A stretch of DNA of 64,000 nt from Lyophyllum atratum (lineage: Eukaryota > Basidiomycota > Agaricomycetes > Agaricales > Lyophyllaceae): the NCBI GenBank assembly GCA_014905825.1, contig JACGCN010000032.1, forward strand, positions 1 to 64,000. The letters run 5' to 3'. The position numbers and the translations under genes were made by a program. Below the pieces are notes generated by a model. The model saw nothing but the letters and a program-made list of their open reading frames with translations, made no database searches and was not told where the DNA came from. Shown here piece after piece: positions 23,067 to 34,893 of this stretch; positions within the stretch are counted from its first letter, which is position 1; each line of letters starts with the position of its first letter.

Positions 23067-24153
23067 ATGTTCCTCGTAACCCCCATTGTCAAAGTGACGA
23101 CGGATATTGGCATATTCGCCTGGGATATCGGACTCACTCTGGTGAACCTCGTAGCGCCGAAGCGAAAAGTTGGCAAGGTGACTCCTGCTGGGCACCCTGG
23201 TGCGGATGGTGTTTGGCCAGATTTCATCGCCCCAAAAGAGGGCGATAGCAGATGCTCATGCCCTGCCTTGAACGCCATGGCGAATCACGGTGAGTACCTT
23301 CACTCTACCTGTTCTCTTTCATGATCACCTGATCGTCTGTGTCCAAATCTACCAGGCATTCTCCCCCGCGATGGACGAAACATCTCTTTCAAGGAATTGA
23401 ACCATACAATCCGAGCCACATATAACTTCGCACCGACCTTCTGCTACTTCGTTCCCAACTTCGCCGCCAACATGCTGAAAAAGAAATACAGCAAGGACAC
23501 GTTCGACCTCGCTGACTTGGACCTGCACAACGGTATCGAGCACGATGCATCCCTTCTTAGTACGCCCCTGCTCCCCTTGTGCAACGCGTCGCCTGTCTAA
23601 CGCCGCGGGCTCATTCGATAGGACGCGATCTGCATTTTGAGCCCAATCAAGCAACCATTCACGTGTCATACGTCAGGGAGCTTCTCGACTCGGCGACCGG
23701 CAAGGACAGCGAGGGGAAACCCATCCTGACCATACCGGACCTTTCGCTCATTTCCTCAAAACGCCGGGCTGAGGCGCGAGCTGAGAATCCAGAGTTCACT
23801 TTGGACAAGTTCCACAAGATGTTCGGGAGCTCCAAGTACGCAGCTTTGCATCTTTGTACTGCTCAACAAAAATTGATCTTGCCACGAACCTTTCTTTTAG
23901 CTCTTCTACGATGCTCACAATCTTCGGTGGACGTATTAACGATTTGGAGACCGTTCTCCTTGAGGAGCGCCTTCCTGAGAAATGGGAGTCTAGGATCAGA
24001 GAGCCGAAGGGGCTCACGATATTGACGTTCAACCGGACGGTCTCGAAGGTGGAGAAGGGAATTGATGAGTCGAAGTTCCCTGCGCCCGCACCTGCCGCCG
24101 AACCTGCGAGCCCGGACTCAGTGCAAAAACTGGCCGAGGAGCCTGAGGCTTGA
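23067..24153 (+). CDS. heme-thiolate peroxidase (chloroperoxidase/unspecific peroxygenase family)
   Basis: Four exons, 23067-23289, 23356-23559, 23622-23835 and 23901-24153, give 297 aa. The heme Cys ligand lies in GDSRCSCPALNAMANHG; the usual motif is PCP, here Ser-Cys-Pro. The distal Glu-His-Asp lies in NGIEHDASLLR, which places it with short-type members. ILPRDGRNISF is also typical. These enzymes use H2O2 to oxygenate or halogenate organic substrates. Residues about 3-28 are hydrophobic (VTTDIGIFAWDIGLTLVNLV) but are followed by a basic stretch and no obvious cleavage site, so it may be membrane-anchored rather than secreted. The C-terminus is Ala/Pro-rich. Ends 178 bp from the convergent permease gene. 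Substrate unknown. Confidence 0.9.
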
Positions 24154-24331
24154 ACTAGGTTGCCATGAACTGCCGAATCGCAAATCTTACGACACGAACG
24201 CCTTTTTCTCTATATCACGATCCTATATACCGGAAACTGTACATTTGCAACTATCTACACACATTTCTGAACTTGCCCCACTTAGAGCCAGTGAGATATT
24301 AACTAAGAACATTTATATGTCGTCATATTCG

Positions 24332-27138
24332 TCATAAACAAATGATGCGCGTCCCGAACTCTGCGATAGAATACGGGAACTGGGCACCAGGGCAGGCTAT
24401 AAACATTAGTGAAGGCGATATTTGCAGGCGATGCGAGAGTGCAAGGACATTCGATGGGTTGAACGCCGCATTGACTATAACCTGGAAACAAATTGTAAGC
24501 ACCTGGCGCCTGATATGGCGAGAAAGGGAAAGACGAACCAGGTCTATGGTGATTTCTGGGAATGCTTCGTCTAAAACTAGGGTTGCCAAGGCATCAGAAA
24601 GAGGTGGCGGGTGCGAGGGCGGGGACTGACTCTTAGCGTTGGCCTCTAGCTCAGAAGGTATCCCTTCTTCCCCTTCACTAAAGAAGACCATCTTCACACA
24701 GGAGGTCTCCTCGTTCTTGCGTACGTACGAGATCATGTGGAAGAGGTGATTGATCTGTCGGAAATCAGGATCAGGATGACTGTGTTGCGGGCAACCTTGG
24801 GCAGACATACCTCGTCGGTCTTGACTAGAATGCAAACAGGTTGACGTTTCAAGTTCATCATCAAGTCGATGAGGTTGCTCCCCCAAGTCTTGGTCAACTT
24901 CCAAGCGTGCAGGCTAGGGTATTGGTCGTAAATCCAGTATACCCATCTCAGAAGATGGATCTTGTTCTGCGTGGCGGTGAAGATAAGGACGATGCCTATA
25001 AAGTACGCCGCGAAGTAACTACGCAGTGTTAATTCGTGAGTAGGAGAAATTATACGCGGAACAAATGTGACTGACCCAGCTGTGGTTGGATTCACAGCGA
25101 TATTCCCAGCGAAGACAACTATGGCCACGCCGATTGCAGCTATGATGACTGCCAAAGATGTCTTCGAGTCCCGCGGAAGACGTCCACGGTTAAATTTGAG
25201 CAATAGAAGTGCCATTGGGAACAGCGACATGACTGTCAGCCAGACAAGAGAGAACCTATGAAAAGCCATATAAGTCAACAGAATGAATGGGTATCACGAT
25301 GTTACGCACATCTGGGATATTATAGTTAGATTAGCGCCAGCGCTGGCGTATACGACACCGCTAAAGGTGATGAAGGAAAGGACGGAAATATAGGGCGACT
25401 TCGTTTTAGGCAAGGAATTTAGGAATAGTTTCGGGAGGACTCTGTGGAGCGCCAATTGTTCCAGGAGCTCGCACGCGCTGAGGATGCCTTGATGGATGAA
25501 GTCAGGATCCTGTTCTTCCAGTTTGTGAAGGAAAATATTTACCAGTCAGGACACCGCCGGACAAAACTATAATGGCGTCAACGACGATCCAAGTGCGCAG
25601 CCATGGACCTGCTGCCTGATAGTGCCACCAAGCGGTTACTAGCCGTGCTGAGAAAGATATCAAAGTGTGCATACCATTTGGGCAAGCACGCTGAGGACGT
25701 TTGCACCACCTAGCACAGTCTCCAGTGGTACCACAGCCAAGACGAGAACCATAATGACGCTGTTCAAAACGATGGCTGGTATATGGAGATTCCGAAGGAC
25801 GTGAGGCAGTTGACCCCTCTTGATTCGACCTACGTAAGAGGGCGTGCCTGTCGGAGCAAGAAGAAGAAGAGTAAGGGGGCATCCAGGAAAGAAGAATCGG
25901 TAATGGACGTACACTCAAAGCCGGTCAGGCCCAGCATACCAAGACAGAAGCCATTGAAAATGTCACGAGCGACTGCTCTGGAGGAAGGCGCACTTCCTAC
26001 ATGCCAATTTTCCTGGAGTTGACTGATACCAGTCCTGCCCCAGTAGACACAGGAGGATATTATGAGCAATGTCATCGTCACCAACTGTCCATCCAAAGGG
26101 TCAGCTTCAATTCCGTACATGAGTAAGATAGACTTACATGAAACAGCAGCACCCCCAAAGCGATACGGGCGCTCTCTTTCATGCCCCAAAGGCTGACGAC
26201 GGTGAAAATGACCAACAAAAATATGGCGCCAACAAAGGGTGGAAATGGAAGCGCCACCTCCCCAGCAAGGTACGAGGCTGCGGTGGCGGCAGACACAACT
26301 GAAGTCGCAGCAAAATCTAAAAGTAGAAGAGCGGCGCCAATCAGGGCGAAAGACTTCGTCGAGACATTTAATCTGTCAAGGTCATCAGAAGAGGGAAGTA
26401 TGGGTGTCAGATATACACTGACATATAAGTGTACGGAGCACCCGATAACGGCAGTGCAGACCCAAGTTCCTCCATGATAGGACGCCACAAGAACAGTACC
26501 AGTGTAGCGATGAACAAGGATATTGGTGAACTGCAACAAGTTTTAGCAAAGGAGGGAGGAAAATCCAATGGGACAACTGACTATACGCTAGACACGGCTA
26601 CAACAGCAGGTAACGCGTAAAACACGCTTCCAAGGACCGCGTTTCCCGCCAGAGCGCTAGCAGTAAACTGTCCCAATACGCTCTGTCGCCGAATTTCCTG
26701 CAGACGTTCCTCTGCTACTCTTTGGTCTTCTTTGCCAAGCGTGACGCGCATCAACGAGCCCCATCCGGCAAACTCGAAGTCATTCGTCAGGTTTAAGAAT
26801 CGCGATGGCAGCGCAGTCTGTTTGAGGCCACCACCCTCTGTTGGCCGCATCCGCTGTCGTCGCAGAATAACATCGAACTGAGAATGGCGGAAGGACGGAG
26901 GGCCTGAAGAGATTGGTGGGGCATGGGCTGTATCAACAGAAGCAAGTCAGGACGTATGAAGAAGAATTTCCGATGAGAGTCTCTGACGTCGGTGAAGCAG
27001 GCTCTGCGGTGGCTCGATAGCTATCCATTGTGAAGTGTGCCCTGCAACGTTAAACCCAGAGACCTCCTGCTCCTCCACGTAGTCCGGCGTTCCATCCTTC
27101 TCGGTGTCAGGACTGTTCGGTTCTGTGGGATAAGACAT
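24332..27138 (-). CDS. APC-superfamily amino-acid permease
   Basis: Polytopic transporter of 711 aa in 13 exons: 27138-26988, 26927-26582, 26530-26423, 26372-26138, 26084-25913, 25847-25675, 25615-25543, 25487-25310, 25255-25076, 25018-24811, 24754-24631, 24576-24539 and 24481-24332. A cytosolic N-terminus with RRQRMRPTEGGGLKQTALPS precedes about twelve membrane segments, for example SALPLSGAPYTYILNVSTKS, LGMLGLTGFECTPSYV, LSGGVLTGILSACELLEQLA and TAGYFAAYFIGIVLIFTATQ. The APC fold and gating glycines are clear. A long C-terminal tail (KRQPVCILVKTDEINHLFHM ... SLMFIACPGAQFPYSIAEFG) resembles the cytosolic tails of cation-chloride-type or large fungal APC proteins. The substrate is probably amino acids, not proven. 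All exons keep frame. Confidence 0.88.
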
Positions 27139-27600
27139 TCGCTGCGCCGACAGATTCCGTTGAAGGGTTAGGTATTAATGACTGGAGAGAAGTTTGAGTT
27201 TGTATAGAAATGGAGAAAGAGCTGGGAGGGTTCTGGGAAGGAACGAACTGATGTACGATTTATACGTTTTGACGTAGCCCAGCCCATTATCTTGCAAGGA
27301 AGTCGGCCTGCCTTTGTTGAACAGCCCCTTCAGGGCGCCGTAGCCCAAGTAGCAGACAAAGGGGCGTCGCGAAAAGATAGGGTTGCTTGCGGTCAGCTGC
27401 AGTCTGAATCTTCGTGAGCTGACCCCTAGAAACAGGTCGCCGTCCAGTCGACGTCCATTACTACTATAGTACTACTCACAGAAATTTGAAATTGTGACAG
27501 ACTTGCCTAAAGGAGCCAGCCACGTGGAATCTCCCGAAACATCCGAGTTCCGCAGCCGCATCTTGCTCACTGTTGCCAACGCCTTCCACGTTATTCATTA
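27139..27600. promoter_or_regulatory. divergent promoter of permease and Yip1-family gene
   Basis: 462 bp between two start codons. For the permease a TATAAA (minus strand, plus positions 27259-27264) lies about 120 bases before its ATG. No coding frame is supported. Confidence 0.45.
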
Positions 27601-28839
27601 ATGGCCTACGTCCAAGTTGAGGCTGACGATGTAAGCCGGTCTCTGTATAGAGCTGATGCATGCTAACATTGTAACTCCTGCAGAGACACGAAGAAGGCCC
27701 CGAAGGTCTTCAATTCAAATGTATGTCAGGCTCCCCCAGGGATTTACAAATAAACTATGTGACTTAACGTGTTTCTTCCAGCTTTTCTGCCTGATGATTC
27801 TGGTGCTGGAGGAGGGAATGTACCGCCGATGGGAAGGTCTCCAGGCCTCGGCAACGCAGATCGAGGTGCGCCAAGTCAGAGCCGGTCTGCGCACAGAACT
27901 AACGAGCAGAGACAGGATACCTGCAAGATCAACCATCACGGAAAGCAACGTCTGCATTCTGGACGGTAGAGTATTATCAGCCGTATTTTGACGTCGACAC
28001 CCAAACGGTCAGTTGGCTGCGCGTTTGCAGAATTGGAACTGCCAGATTAACTAAACTTGCTCCAAACTAGGTGCTTCGGAGGTGCTATGCCACGCTACTT
28101 CCCACTTCCACAGACTACCTTTCCACGCATCTGAATCCCGCCGACCTCTACGGACCCTTCTGGACGCTGACCACCCTGATCTTTACGCTTTTCCTATCGT
28201 CAAGTTTAGCCGCATCAATATCCGTGTACCTTTCTGCTCCCGGCACGGAGTACGACTATGACTTCACCCTCCTTTCCGTCGCGGTCTCGCTTGTGTATGC
28301 ATATGGCATCGCGCTCCCGGTTCTGCTGTGGCTTGCGCTCCGATACATGGGTGTCGGAGAGTGGAGCGTCGTAGAGGCAGTGGCAATCTGGGGCTATGGC
28401 CAGTTTGTGTGGATTCCGGTTTCTGTGAGTCTTCTGCCACCCTAGCCTCCGCACCAACTTACAGTGCGGAATAACGATAGGTCCTATGCGTGATTACTGT
28501 ACCAATCGTCCGATGGGTGCTGGTGATCCTTGGGTTTATCCTTTCAGGGTACTTCCTGGTTCGCAATGTGTATCCTATCCTCGCCTCCGTATGTCCGACG
28601 CTCTACGCATCCCGTGCAATACTGACCAAAATAATCTCCAGGCTGAAGCCAAAGCGACCCGCCTAATAATCATCGCTATCGCCGTCCTCCATGCCGGCTT
28701 GGCCCTCACATTCAAAATTCTCTTCTTCAGCTACTATGCCGCCCCAAAGATTGGACCGGATATCCCACTGGGCGATGATTCGGCTGCAACGAATGGCACC
28801 ACCGCCATGCTCAAGAGGGTGTTCCACGCGCTCTCGTGA
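27601..28839 (+). CDS. Yip1-domain Golgi membrane protein (YIPF1/2-like)
   Basis: Seven exons, 27601-27630, 27684-27720, 27782-27865, 27916-28007, 28071-28424, 28481-28588 and 28642-28839, give 300 aa. A cytosolic N-terminus with SFLPDDSGAGGGN and RKATSAFWTVEYYQPYFDVD, the latter a hallmark of YIPF1/2, precedes five membrane helices (DLYGPFWTLTTLIFTLFLSS, VSLVYAYGIALPVLLWLALR, WGYGQFVWIPVSVLCVI and others), the Yip1 fold. Such proteins bind Rab GTPases and act in ER-Golgi traffic. The 50-bp intron 27866-27915 (donor GTGCGC, branch-like ACTAAC) is required to reach the FWTVEYY frame; without it the frame stops. Confidence 0.9.
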
Positions 28840-29189
28840 TCTACGGATCCAGGGTGAGGTGATGAGCGGGACGCAGACGCTGTGTATTGTAATCATTTTA
28901 TGGATAGAATCAGACTTCGCATTTCTTCCACTCCTAGAAGATATTTCTTGAGGGTTTCAGAAGACTTTGTCTCCCACGATAATCCAGTATGGTCAGCCAA
29001 GAACGAGATCACACAACCCCATAGATTCACTGTAGCGAGAAGCAGACAGTTGATCATACCTGCTGAACGATGACTGGCACAAATCCGCGACCAATATAGA
29101 TCAATGCTATAAGCGATCTCCGCCAGCTCCACCTGAGAGTACCAAGGCATGCTGTGAAAGGAAATAGTAATGTAGATCCCAGCATCCTC
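28840..29189. other. convergent 3' region
   Basis: Between the Yip1-family and GH5 genes, facing tail to tail. A minus-strand open frame (28893-29150) is probably 3' UTR sequence; nothing else is seen. Confidence 0.35.
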
Positions 29190-30961
29190 CTATTTGTCAC
29201 CGTCAATCTCAGGCCAGCTGAACTCGCCCACATGTTGCCTGGTTGCCAGCGACTGGGATCGCAGAGTCGTCCAAGACGGCTCATCGGTCCAGACCTACCG
29301 CGTTCAGGATGAAGATGATTCGAAGTGAAGGACGTATCACCAAGACGTACCTCATAGTCAGAGGATCCCATGCCAGGTTTAGTCACCTAGCCATAAACGC
29401 AGTCATAAACCACGATTCATTCCGAAAACGAGCATTTAGTATACCTCCCAGTACATCCATGGCACTCCGGTCTATGATAGTCAGGATGAAATCCGACGGA
29501 CGCTAGTACCAGAGCCTAACTCACAGAGATTAGAGTATTGGTCACTGCCTGGATTTGACTCTGCTTATTGCTTCCTAGAGCGCCGAACTCCTCGTATAAT
29601 AGTCGCTTCCCCGAACTAAGGGCGATTCCTTTGACTGCATCAATGTGAGAGGCCACGTAAGACGGGTCTACGTTGTAGTCGTGTAAGGCGACGATCTGGA
29701 TGTTCGCACAGCTACGAGTCGGACGAGTTTATAAATGGTAATTCATATAGCAGGCTGTGATGATCATACCTGAAGAACTGTGACTGTGTCGACGTGGGCA
29801 GATCGGTTCCACCGCCAGTTGAGATCTGGATTCCTGTGGTGCCAAGAACGGAGCGGATGACGTTCGCTCGACCACACCTGGCGGAAGTTGGAGTTAAGCT
29901 GTACGCAGAACAATCTCTATGATGTACCACCAGTCTGGAGCAACCTGGTTCATATGACCCATTCCTTAAGAAACTTCAGCGAACGTGCTTTCTGGTACGA
30001 AAACTCTGTATACCCTCATTCTGAATCTCGAAAGAGAATATCGCATCTGTTTCCGTATCCATGAGTGGAGGGCTAGCGTAGGACAGGATGGGACATGCCA
30101 GAGAGCTTGTTCCAAGGGACACCGAAGCTTGGGGATTGGAAATTGAGGATGTGCCGTAATCGTTTATCAAACTGGAAATCAAAACGTCATTAATCGGTGG
30201 GTAGAGGAGCGGGAGAGTTTTACATCAGCGATGGCGTTCGCGTTGGTGTAGAATTTCGATGAGTCCGGAACACCGTCCACGCATCCCGTCACTGGGAGTC
30301 CATACTTCGCGACATAAGCATCAGTATCCCAGCATCCAAGTGCGTATCTGGGTATCGTTAAGACGTGGCATCTCACAAAATGCAATCATCATACCGATCG
30401 TGCATCGCAATGATGAGTTTGATATCTACAGAAACAGAGTCAAAACATTGAGCTAGTAGGAAGATGCATTCGTCGGGGAACCTCTGGCATGGGCCTCAGA
30501 CGCCAGGACATCTATCTGCCTGAGAATTGTATCGTCGTAGGAGCCGACTATTGTGGAATGCACTACGTCAACGATTGGCCCGTGACTACATAGAGGAAAA
30601 CTTACCAGCAACGGTCTCCAAGTCGTTGACGGCTTTTGCACTGGAGCCTTTCGCACCAGCTGCAACGCGGGTGATGAATACGCGCAACACTAACAGAATC
30701 CTTAGGAGAGTAACAAAAAGAACCAAGCAGTGGATTCTGCTGACGTTTCATGTCGGCACCTTGCATTGCATCGAGAACCGAGGCGCGGTCTGCTGCCTAA
30801 TCACCGTATCAGCATCACGGTGAAGAGCTTGGAAAACAAATGAGTACCGAAAGCGTGTATAGAAAATATGCGTTCGCCCCTGCAAAATCATTGGCTGCGA
30901 CAAAGCATGGGTACAGAGCAAGAGCTGTGGCGAGGAGTAAGAACGCCTTGAAAAGAATCAT
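29190..30961 (-). CDS. GH5-like (clan GH-A) secreted glycoside hydrolase, mannanase-type; one frame break
   Basis: Thirteen exons: 30961-30848, 30796-30745, 30689-30606, 30547-30482, 30425-30395, 30347-30224, 30171-30014, 29964-29928, 29877-29770, 29711-29525, 29471-29445, 29386-29351 and 29294-29190; about 375 aa. A signal peptide (MILFKAFLLLATALALYPCF) starts the protein. Then VFITRVAAGAKG, IKLIIAMHDRYALGCWDTDAY, FYTNANAIADFDKRLRHIL, the acid/base Glu in FSFEIQNEGMGHMN, ISTGGGTDLPTS, IVALHDYNVDPSYV, the nucleophile Glu in LLYEEFGALGSNKQ, and GVPWMYWEVTKPG. Both catalytic Glu residues stay. Within 30014-30171 the frame stops after GMSHPVLR; skipping one base restores the QNEG frame, so a one-base insertion is likely at about 30070-30080. 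It is preceded by a perfect 96-bp tandem duplication. Confidence 0.82.
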
Positions 30962-31045
30962 GGAGCTAGAGGCAGTAAGTCAAGACAGCGTAGGTTTGTT
31001 CCTCGTTGGAATCGTTTTGAGGCAGGCTCGACAGAGCCTGTTGAT

Positions 31046-31237
31046 AAAAGTCACAGCTATTCATATGCCAGTCGACTGTGATCCTGATGGGCGAGGCCGT
31101 TGTCACAGGTGAGCAACAAAGCATGCCTTCCGAAGGTATCCAAAAGTCACAGCTATTCATATGCCAGTCGACTGTGATCCTGATGGGCGAGGCCGTTGTC
31201 ACAGGTGAGCAACAAAGCATGCCTTCCGAAGGTATCC
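31046..31237. repeat. perfect tandem duplication, 2 x 96 bp, upstream of the GH5 gene
   Basis: Unit 1 is 31046-31141 and unit 2 is 31142-31237; each starts AAAAGTCACAGCTATTCATA and ends CCGAAGGTATCC. No mismatch is seen. The unit lies 85-276 bp upstream of the GH5 start, i.e. in its promoter or 5' UTR. Its length is a multiple of three, so both copies stay open in one minus-strand frame, but that frame stops before the ATG. Confidence 0.92.
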
Positions 31238-31576
31238 ACAAGAATGAATCGACATAATGGGTGAAATAAGGAATCAGCAGACAGGAGAAACCATCGGTGC
31301 CCGGTCTTGGAGAAGCAGAAAGGAGGTCAGCTGTTAACTGGGCACACTGTGCCCATTTCGAATAATCAGGAATGGTACGCCCGAGCCTCTACAATGCGGG
31401 TGAAATAGTGGCATTTTTTTTATTGAGAAGTTGATGCCTCTTTCGTACAATCTCCAAGGGAGGTCCCTAGAGGTGGTAGTGGGTTGGAAGTTGGAACAAA
31501 CATGCCTCATTTCCCCGGCCCGATGCTACTCTAACTTCCCACGTTTATTATTGATTCGGGGTTAATCTCAACAGCC
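31238..31576. other. intergenic region upstream of Mic12
   Basis: Divergent 5' flank of the GH5 and Mic12 genes. I see no coding frame or clear TATA box in it. Confidence 0.35.
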
Positions 31577-32083
31577 ATGTCATTTCTCATCGGTCCAGCG
31601 TCTGGTGCGCTGGTAGCTGGCGGGGTAGGTATTTTTTACAAGACTCACTTGGAATTGAGACTGATACGCGCAAAGGTTTACTATGGTTTCTCCAACTTGA
31701 TACACACAAGGTCAGCCATCATGTCATAGTACGTACATTTTCGCGACTGAAAGTCAACCCAGGACGGAGCAACACCGTAGAGAGTATGTTTCTACACGTG
31801 TCTGTCGCATTCCAGAAGATTAACACACCTCCCTCATAGCCTACACACCCTCAGTGCCCGCCTGGCCGAAGATCCGACGTTTGCCCAAGCGACACCGTCA
31901 GCTGCAACGCGCATCACGCACCGGCCCTTCACCTCGCTAATGAAGGCCAAATGGAACCAGGAGATTGAATATCTGTTTGCTGGGTTTGGGAGCTGGGACC
32001 AGCGGGCGCAGGAATGGGGAAGGAGGATGCTGTACGGACGGAATGACCAAGATAACCACCCGGAGAGCCAAAAATCGACATAG
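31577..32083 (+). CDS. MIC12: MICOS complex subunit Mic12-like
   Basis: Four exons, 31577-31624, 31676-31710, 31763-31783 (21 bases) and 31840-32083, give 115 aa. The N-terminus MSFLIGPASGALVAGGVYYG is a Gly-rich single membrane segment, followed by FSNLIHTRTEQHRRDLHTLS. The C-terminal part PFTSLMKAKWNQEIEYLFAG, then WDQRAQEWGRRMLYG, matches the Mic12/Aim5 pattern of a WN(E/Q)xI helix with later tryptophans. MICOS shapes cristae junctions in the inner mitochondrial membrane; Mic12 couples its two halves in yeast. The protein is short and diverged, so the family call rests on pattern recognition. Another MICOS subunit, Mic10, lies 7 kb away. Confidence 0.72.
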
Positions 32084-32717
32084 ATTTGGGTCGGGTTGCC
32101 TTGCCTCTTGCGGTGCCAGTACGCAATATCAGTCAGCTATGCGCAGTGCACACGAGCGTTCATCGGGGAGGTTCAATCGCCGTGTTCTGCACTGACAAAC
32201 GATGTTCCTCCTTATGTTTGTCCTGTTCAAGTTGTGGGATGGCTCGCCCTCGACCCGCTGCGTCGTCTCTTCAGGCCTATGCCAGAAACCACGAGTTCTG
32301 TCTTTCAAAGCTCACTAGTAGGAATCCTGTCCTCAATATCCTAAATCGTAAAGATTGGTCAAGACTGCTGGACCCTTCGTCAAAGAAAGCTCAAATGCGT
32401 AATTGTTCGTATTACGTGCCTAAAAGTGGTGACAATCGACACTCAAGGTCCATCTCAGACACCAGTCACAGCAGACCAGGAGGTTCACGCAGTTCGGCGA
32501 GCATGTTCCTGCGTTTTAACATGAACTAGCAGCGAAAGCTGCACGGTGATGATACTACGCTACCCAGCATGGCCAGAGTGTGACTGGATCAGGTAAACTT
32601 TCCACCTTGGCCCACTATTCGGGACGCTGTTCGGGATCTAGACCCCATTCTAAATGATGACTGGCTAATGAACCATCCGAACCTTTCACCTGCCCGCATT
32701 GGAGGTCTGGTCAAACC
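32084..32717. other. intergenic, 0.6 kb
   Basis: Open on the plus strand for about 140 codons (32086-32529) but without an ATG start, family match or splice signals. Taken as 3' UTR of Mic12 and promoter of the monooxygenase. Confidence 0.35.
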
Positions 32718-34455
32718 ATGGTCAATGTTCGCCAGGTAGTCTTCTCTCTCCTCGGCTCGCAGCTTTCATCGCCAAGTCTTCTTCCGACGGAGCCACACGA
32801 TGTAAAAAGGATCGCCATCATTGGTGCAGGCAGCGCAGGACTAGCCATGTTCAAGACTCTCCTCGATTTATCTGAAGCCACTACATCGACCTTGGACATC
32901 GTTGTATTCGAGGAAAGACACGCTGTAGGAGGTATCTGGTGAGATTGATTTCGGTCGAACGTAGGAGGTCCATTGACGAATTTGACCAGGCTACCTGACC
33001 CCGACCCCCCACTTCCGCCAAAAAATCCCGAAACCCCGTTGTATCCTTTACTCCACACCAATACCCCGGTGCCAGTCATGTCATGTTCCGACTTTCCGTA
33101 TTCGAGAGGCACTCCGTTGTTTCCATCCCACGAGCATGTGGAATCTTACCTTGCACAATATGCATCTCATTACAACCTAACGCAACAAATCCGCTTCAAC
33201 CACACGGTCCTGAAGACCTCATGGACAGGGAATGCAACCATGGGCCACTGGGATGTCATATACCGCGACGCAAATGGACTCCCAGTAAACGGCACCTTCG
33301 ATCATCTTGTTGTGGCGACGGGAAATAATCATATACCTCGGGTCCCTACCTGGCAGGGGCAGGACCACTGGCTTGGGAATAGCCCGGTCCATGGTCCGAA
33401 AAGAGAAGTTCTCCACAGCATCTGGTACCGGGGCCCAGATAGGTATGCCGGACGACGCGTGTTAATCGTTGGCGCGGGATCAAGCGGTAGAGATATTGCG
33501 TCGCAGATCGTGCCGTATGCAACAGAGGTCGGTTTATCGGACGTCCTTCATTCAAACGACTTACATGGTGCTTAGACTTTTATTTCCATGAGGCATGAGC
33601 CGGACTCTACGAGTCGCCCTCTTCCTGAAGGTGCTCATGCGAAGCCAGATATATCTTATTTCACCAGTGAAGGTGTAGTTTTCAAGGATGGAACCACCTT
33701 AGACGTAGATGCAGTCCTTCTCGCTACCGGTTACCCGCTTCAGAAGCCTTTCCTCGATAACGGCCATATCCTTGTCACAGATCGTCAGGCGAACTCTAAC
33801 GAGTCATACTCAGAGCGACTGGTCACCAATACGGATTACATATTCCCATTGCACCGGCACATATTTTCCTTGTCTCCTTCCTATCCAGTGAACGCGCTGG
33901 CTTTCATCGGACTCCCGAGAGGCGCCATTGGCAGCTGTTCCGCCCCAATCGCCCAAAGCTTATTCGCCGCCCATGCTATCCTGAATAGCACTCTCCTTCC
34001 AGCTCGGGATAGGCTCCTGAAAGAACTAGTTGAGCGTGAGGATAGCCTCCGAAAAGCCGGATATGATCCATACACGTTGGGTCATACATTGTCGATCGAC
34101 CTAGCGCGCGACTACCAGAACGAGCTAGTGAAATTCTTGAAGAAATCGGTGAGCGCCTGCCTCGGTCGTGATTCAAGTCCATCATTTGACTGACTCATTC
34201 CTTATTCAGGGAGCCATAGCAGACGACGGCAAGGACTATGTAGAGCCGTGGAGGATAGATGCCTTCACGTACAACGCCCGTCTCAGGCTAGGATGGCAAC
34301 GTATACAAAGTCTGGGGACGCAACGTGAATGGTTGGATGACGTGGAGACGGAGGAACAGTGGGCTGAACTTTTGCAGCGCATCAACGTGTGGCAAGAAGA
34401 ATGGGAGCGGAGTCAGGGAATATCGCCGTCTATGTCTGATTGGGATCTTCTCTGA
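32718..34455 (+). CDS. FAD-dependent monooxygenase (FMO family)
   Basis: Four exons, 32718-32938, 32990-33527, 33576-34148 and 34210-34455, give 525 aa. The FAD fold is IAIIGAGSAGLAMFKTLLDL and VVFEERHAVGGIW. The FMO segment LPDPDPPLPPKNPETPLYPL follows, and HLVVATGNNHIPRVPTW is the ATG motif. The second, NADPH-binding fold is VLIVGAGSSGRDIASQIV, and the C-terminal FAD block is VDAVLLATGYPL. N-terminal residues 1-20 are mildly hydrophobic (VRQVVFSLLGSQL), so secretory entry is possible; several N-x-S/T sites (NLTQ, NHTV, NATM, NGTF) agree. The first intron (51 bp) uses the acceptor after TTTGACCAG; the closer TAG leaves an intron of 26 bp. Substrate unknown. Confidence 0.9.
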
Positions 34456-34893
34456 TAATGGTTGTCCGAAACGGACTTGGCTCAGATCATTTGCTAGCAT
34501 CGTCGGGTTTGAAGCGTGGTTCTGGCCACTTAAACTCGTGAGTGTGGATAAATGTAGAGTGTCCGCAGCAATCATAAACTAGGTAATGTGGACTCACTTC
34601 AGTACGAAGTCGACCTATAGAATACCTACTAGACTTGCAATCTATAACGACATCTGGTCTGGACCTCTACGGCCCTCACACAGGCAGGTCATTCCACAGT
34701 GGCTGTCTGGAGTCTTGACGACACTTCCTAATAGTACGAAAGTGCCACCGTAACGCGACAATTTGAGATGGTAGCAAGCGAAATATCTGAGATGGACAGA
34801 GAGGGACACAATGAATGCAAGCAGTATATCTGAAAGCAGAAGGGAATGGGTATCGTGTACACCTGATCATAACGAGTCCAATTCACTGATGCC
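34456..34893. other. convergent 3' intergenic region
   Basis: Between the monooxygenase and the orphan gene, facing tail to tail. No coding frame is supported. Confidence 0.35.

Noticed and set aside
22928..23248. Plus-strand frame before the peroxidase as its N-terminus
   Set aside because: It is in a different frame, contains the TATA box, and the ATG at 23067 gives a complete family protein.
28893..29150. Extra C-terminal exon of the GH5 gene
   Set aside because: The GH5 frame ends cleanly at 29190 after the usual WPEIDGDK-type end; the later frame has no joining intron.
31046..31237. Two identical units as a CRISPR-like or satellite array
   Set aside because: Only two adjacent units, no spacers, and the genome is eukaryotic.
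32086..32529. 147-codon plus-strand gene after Mic12
   Set aside because: Starts without ATG and has a Ser/Cys/Arg-rich composition typical of 3' UTR read as protein.
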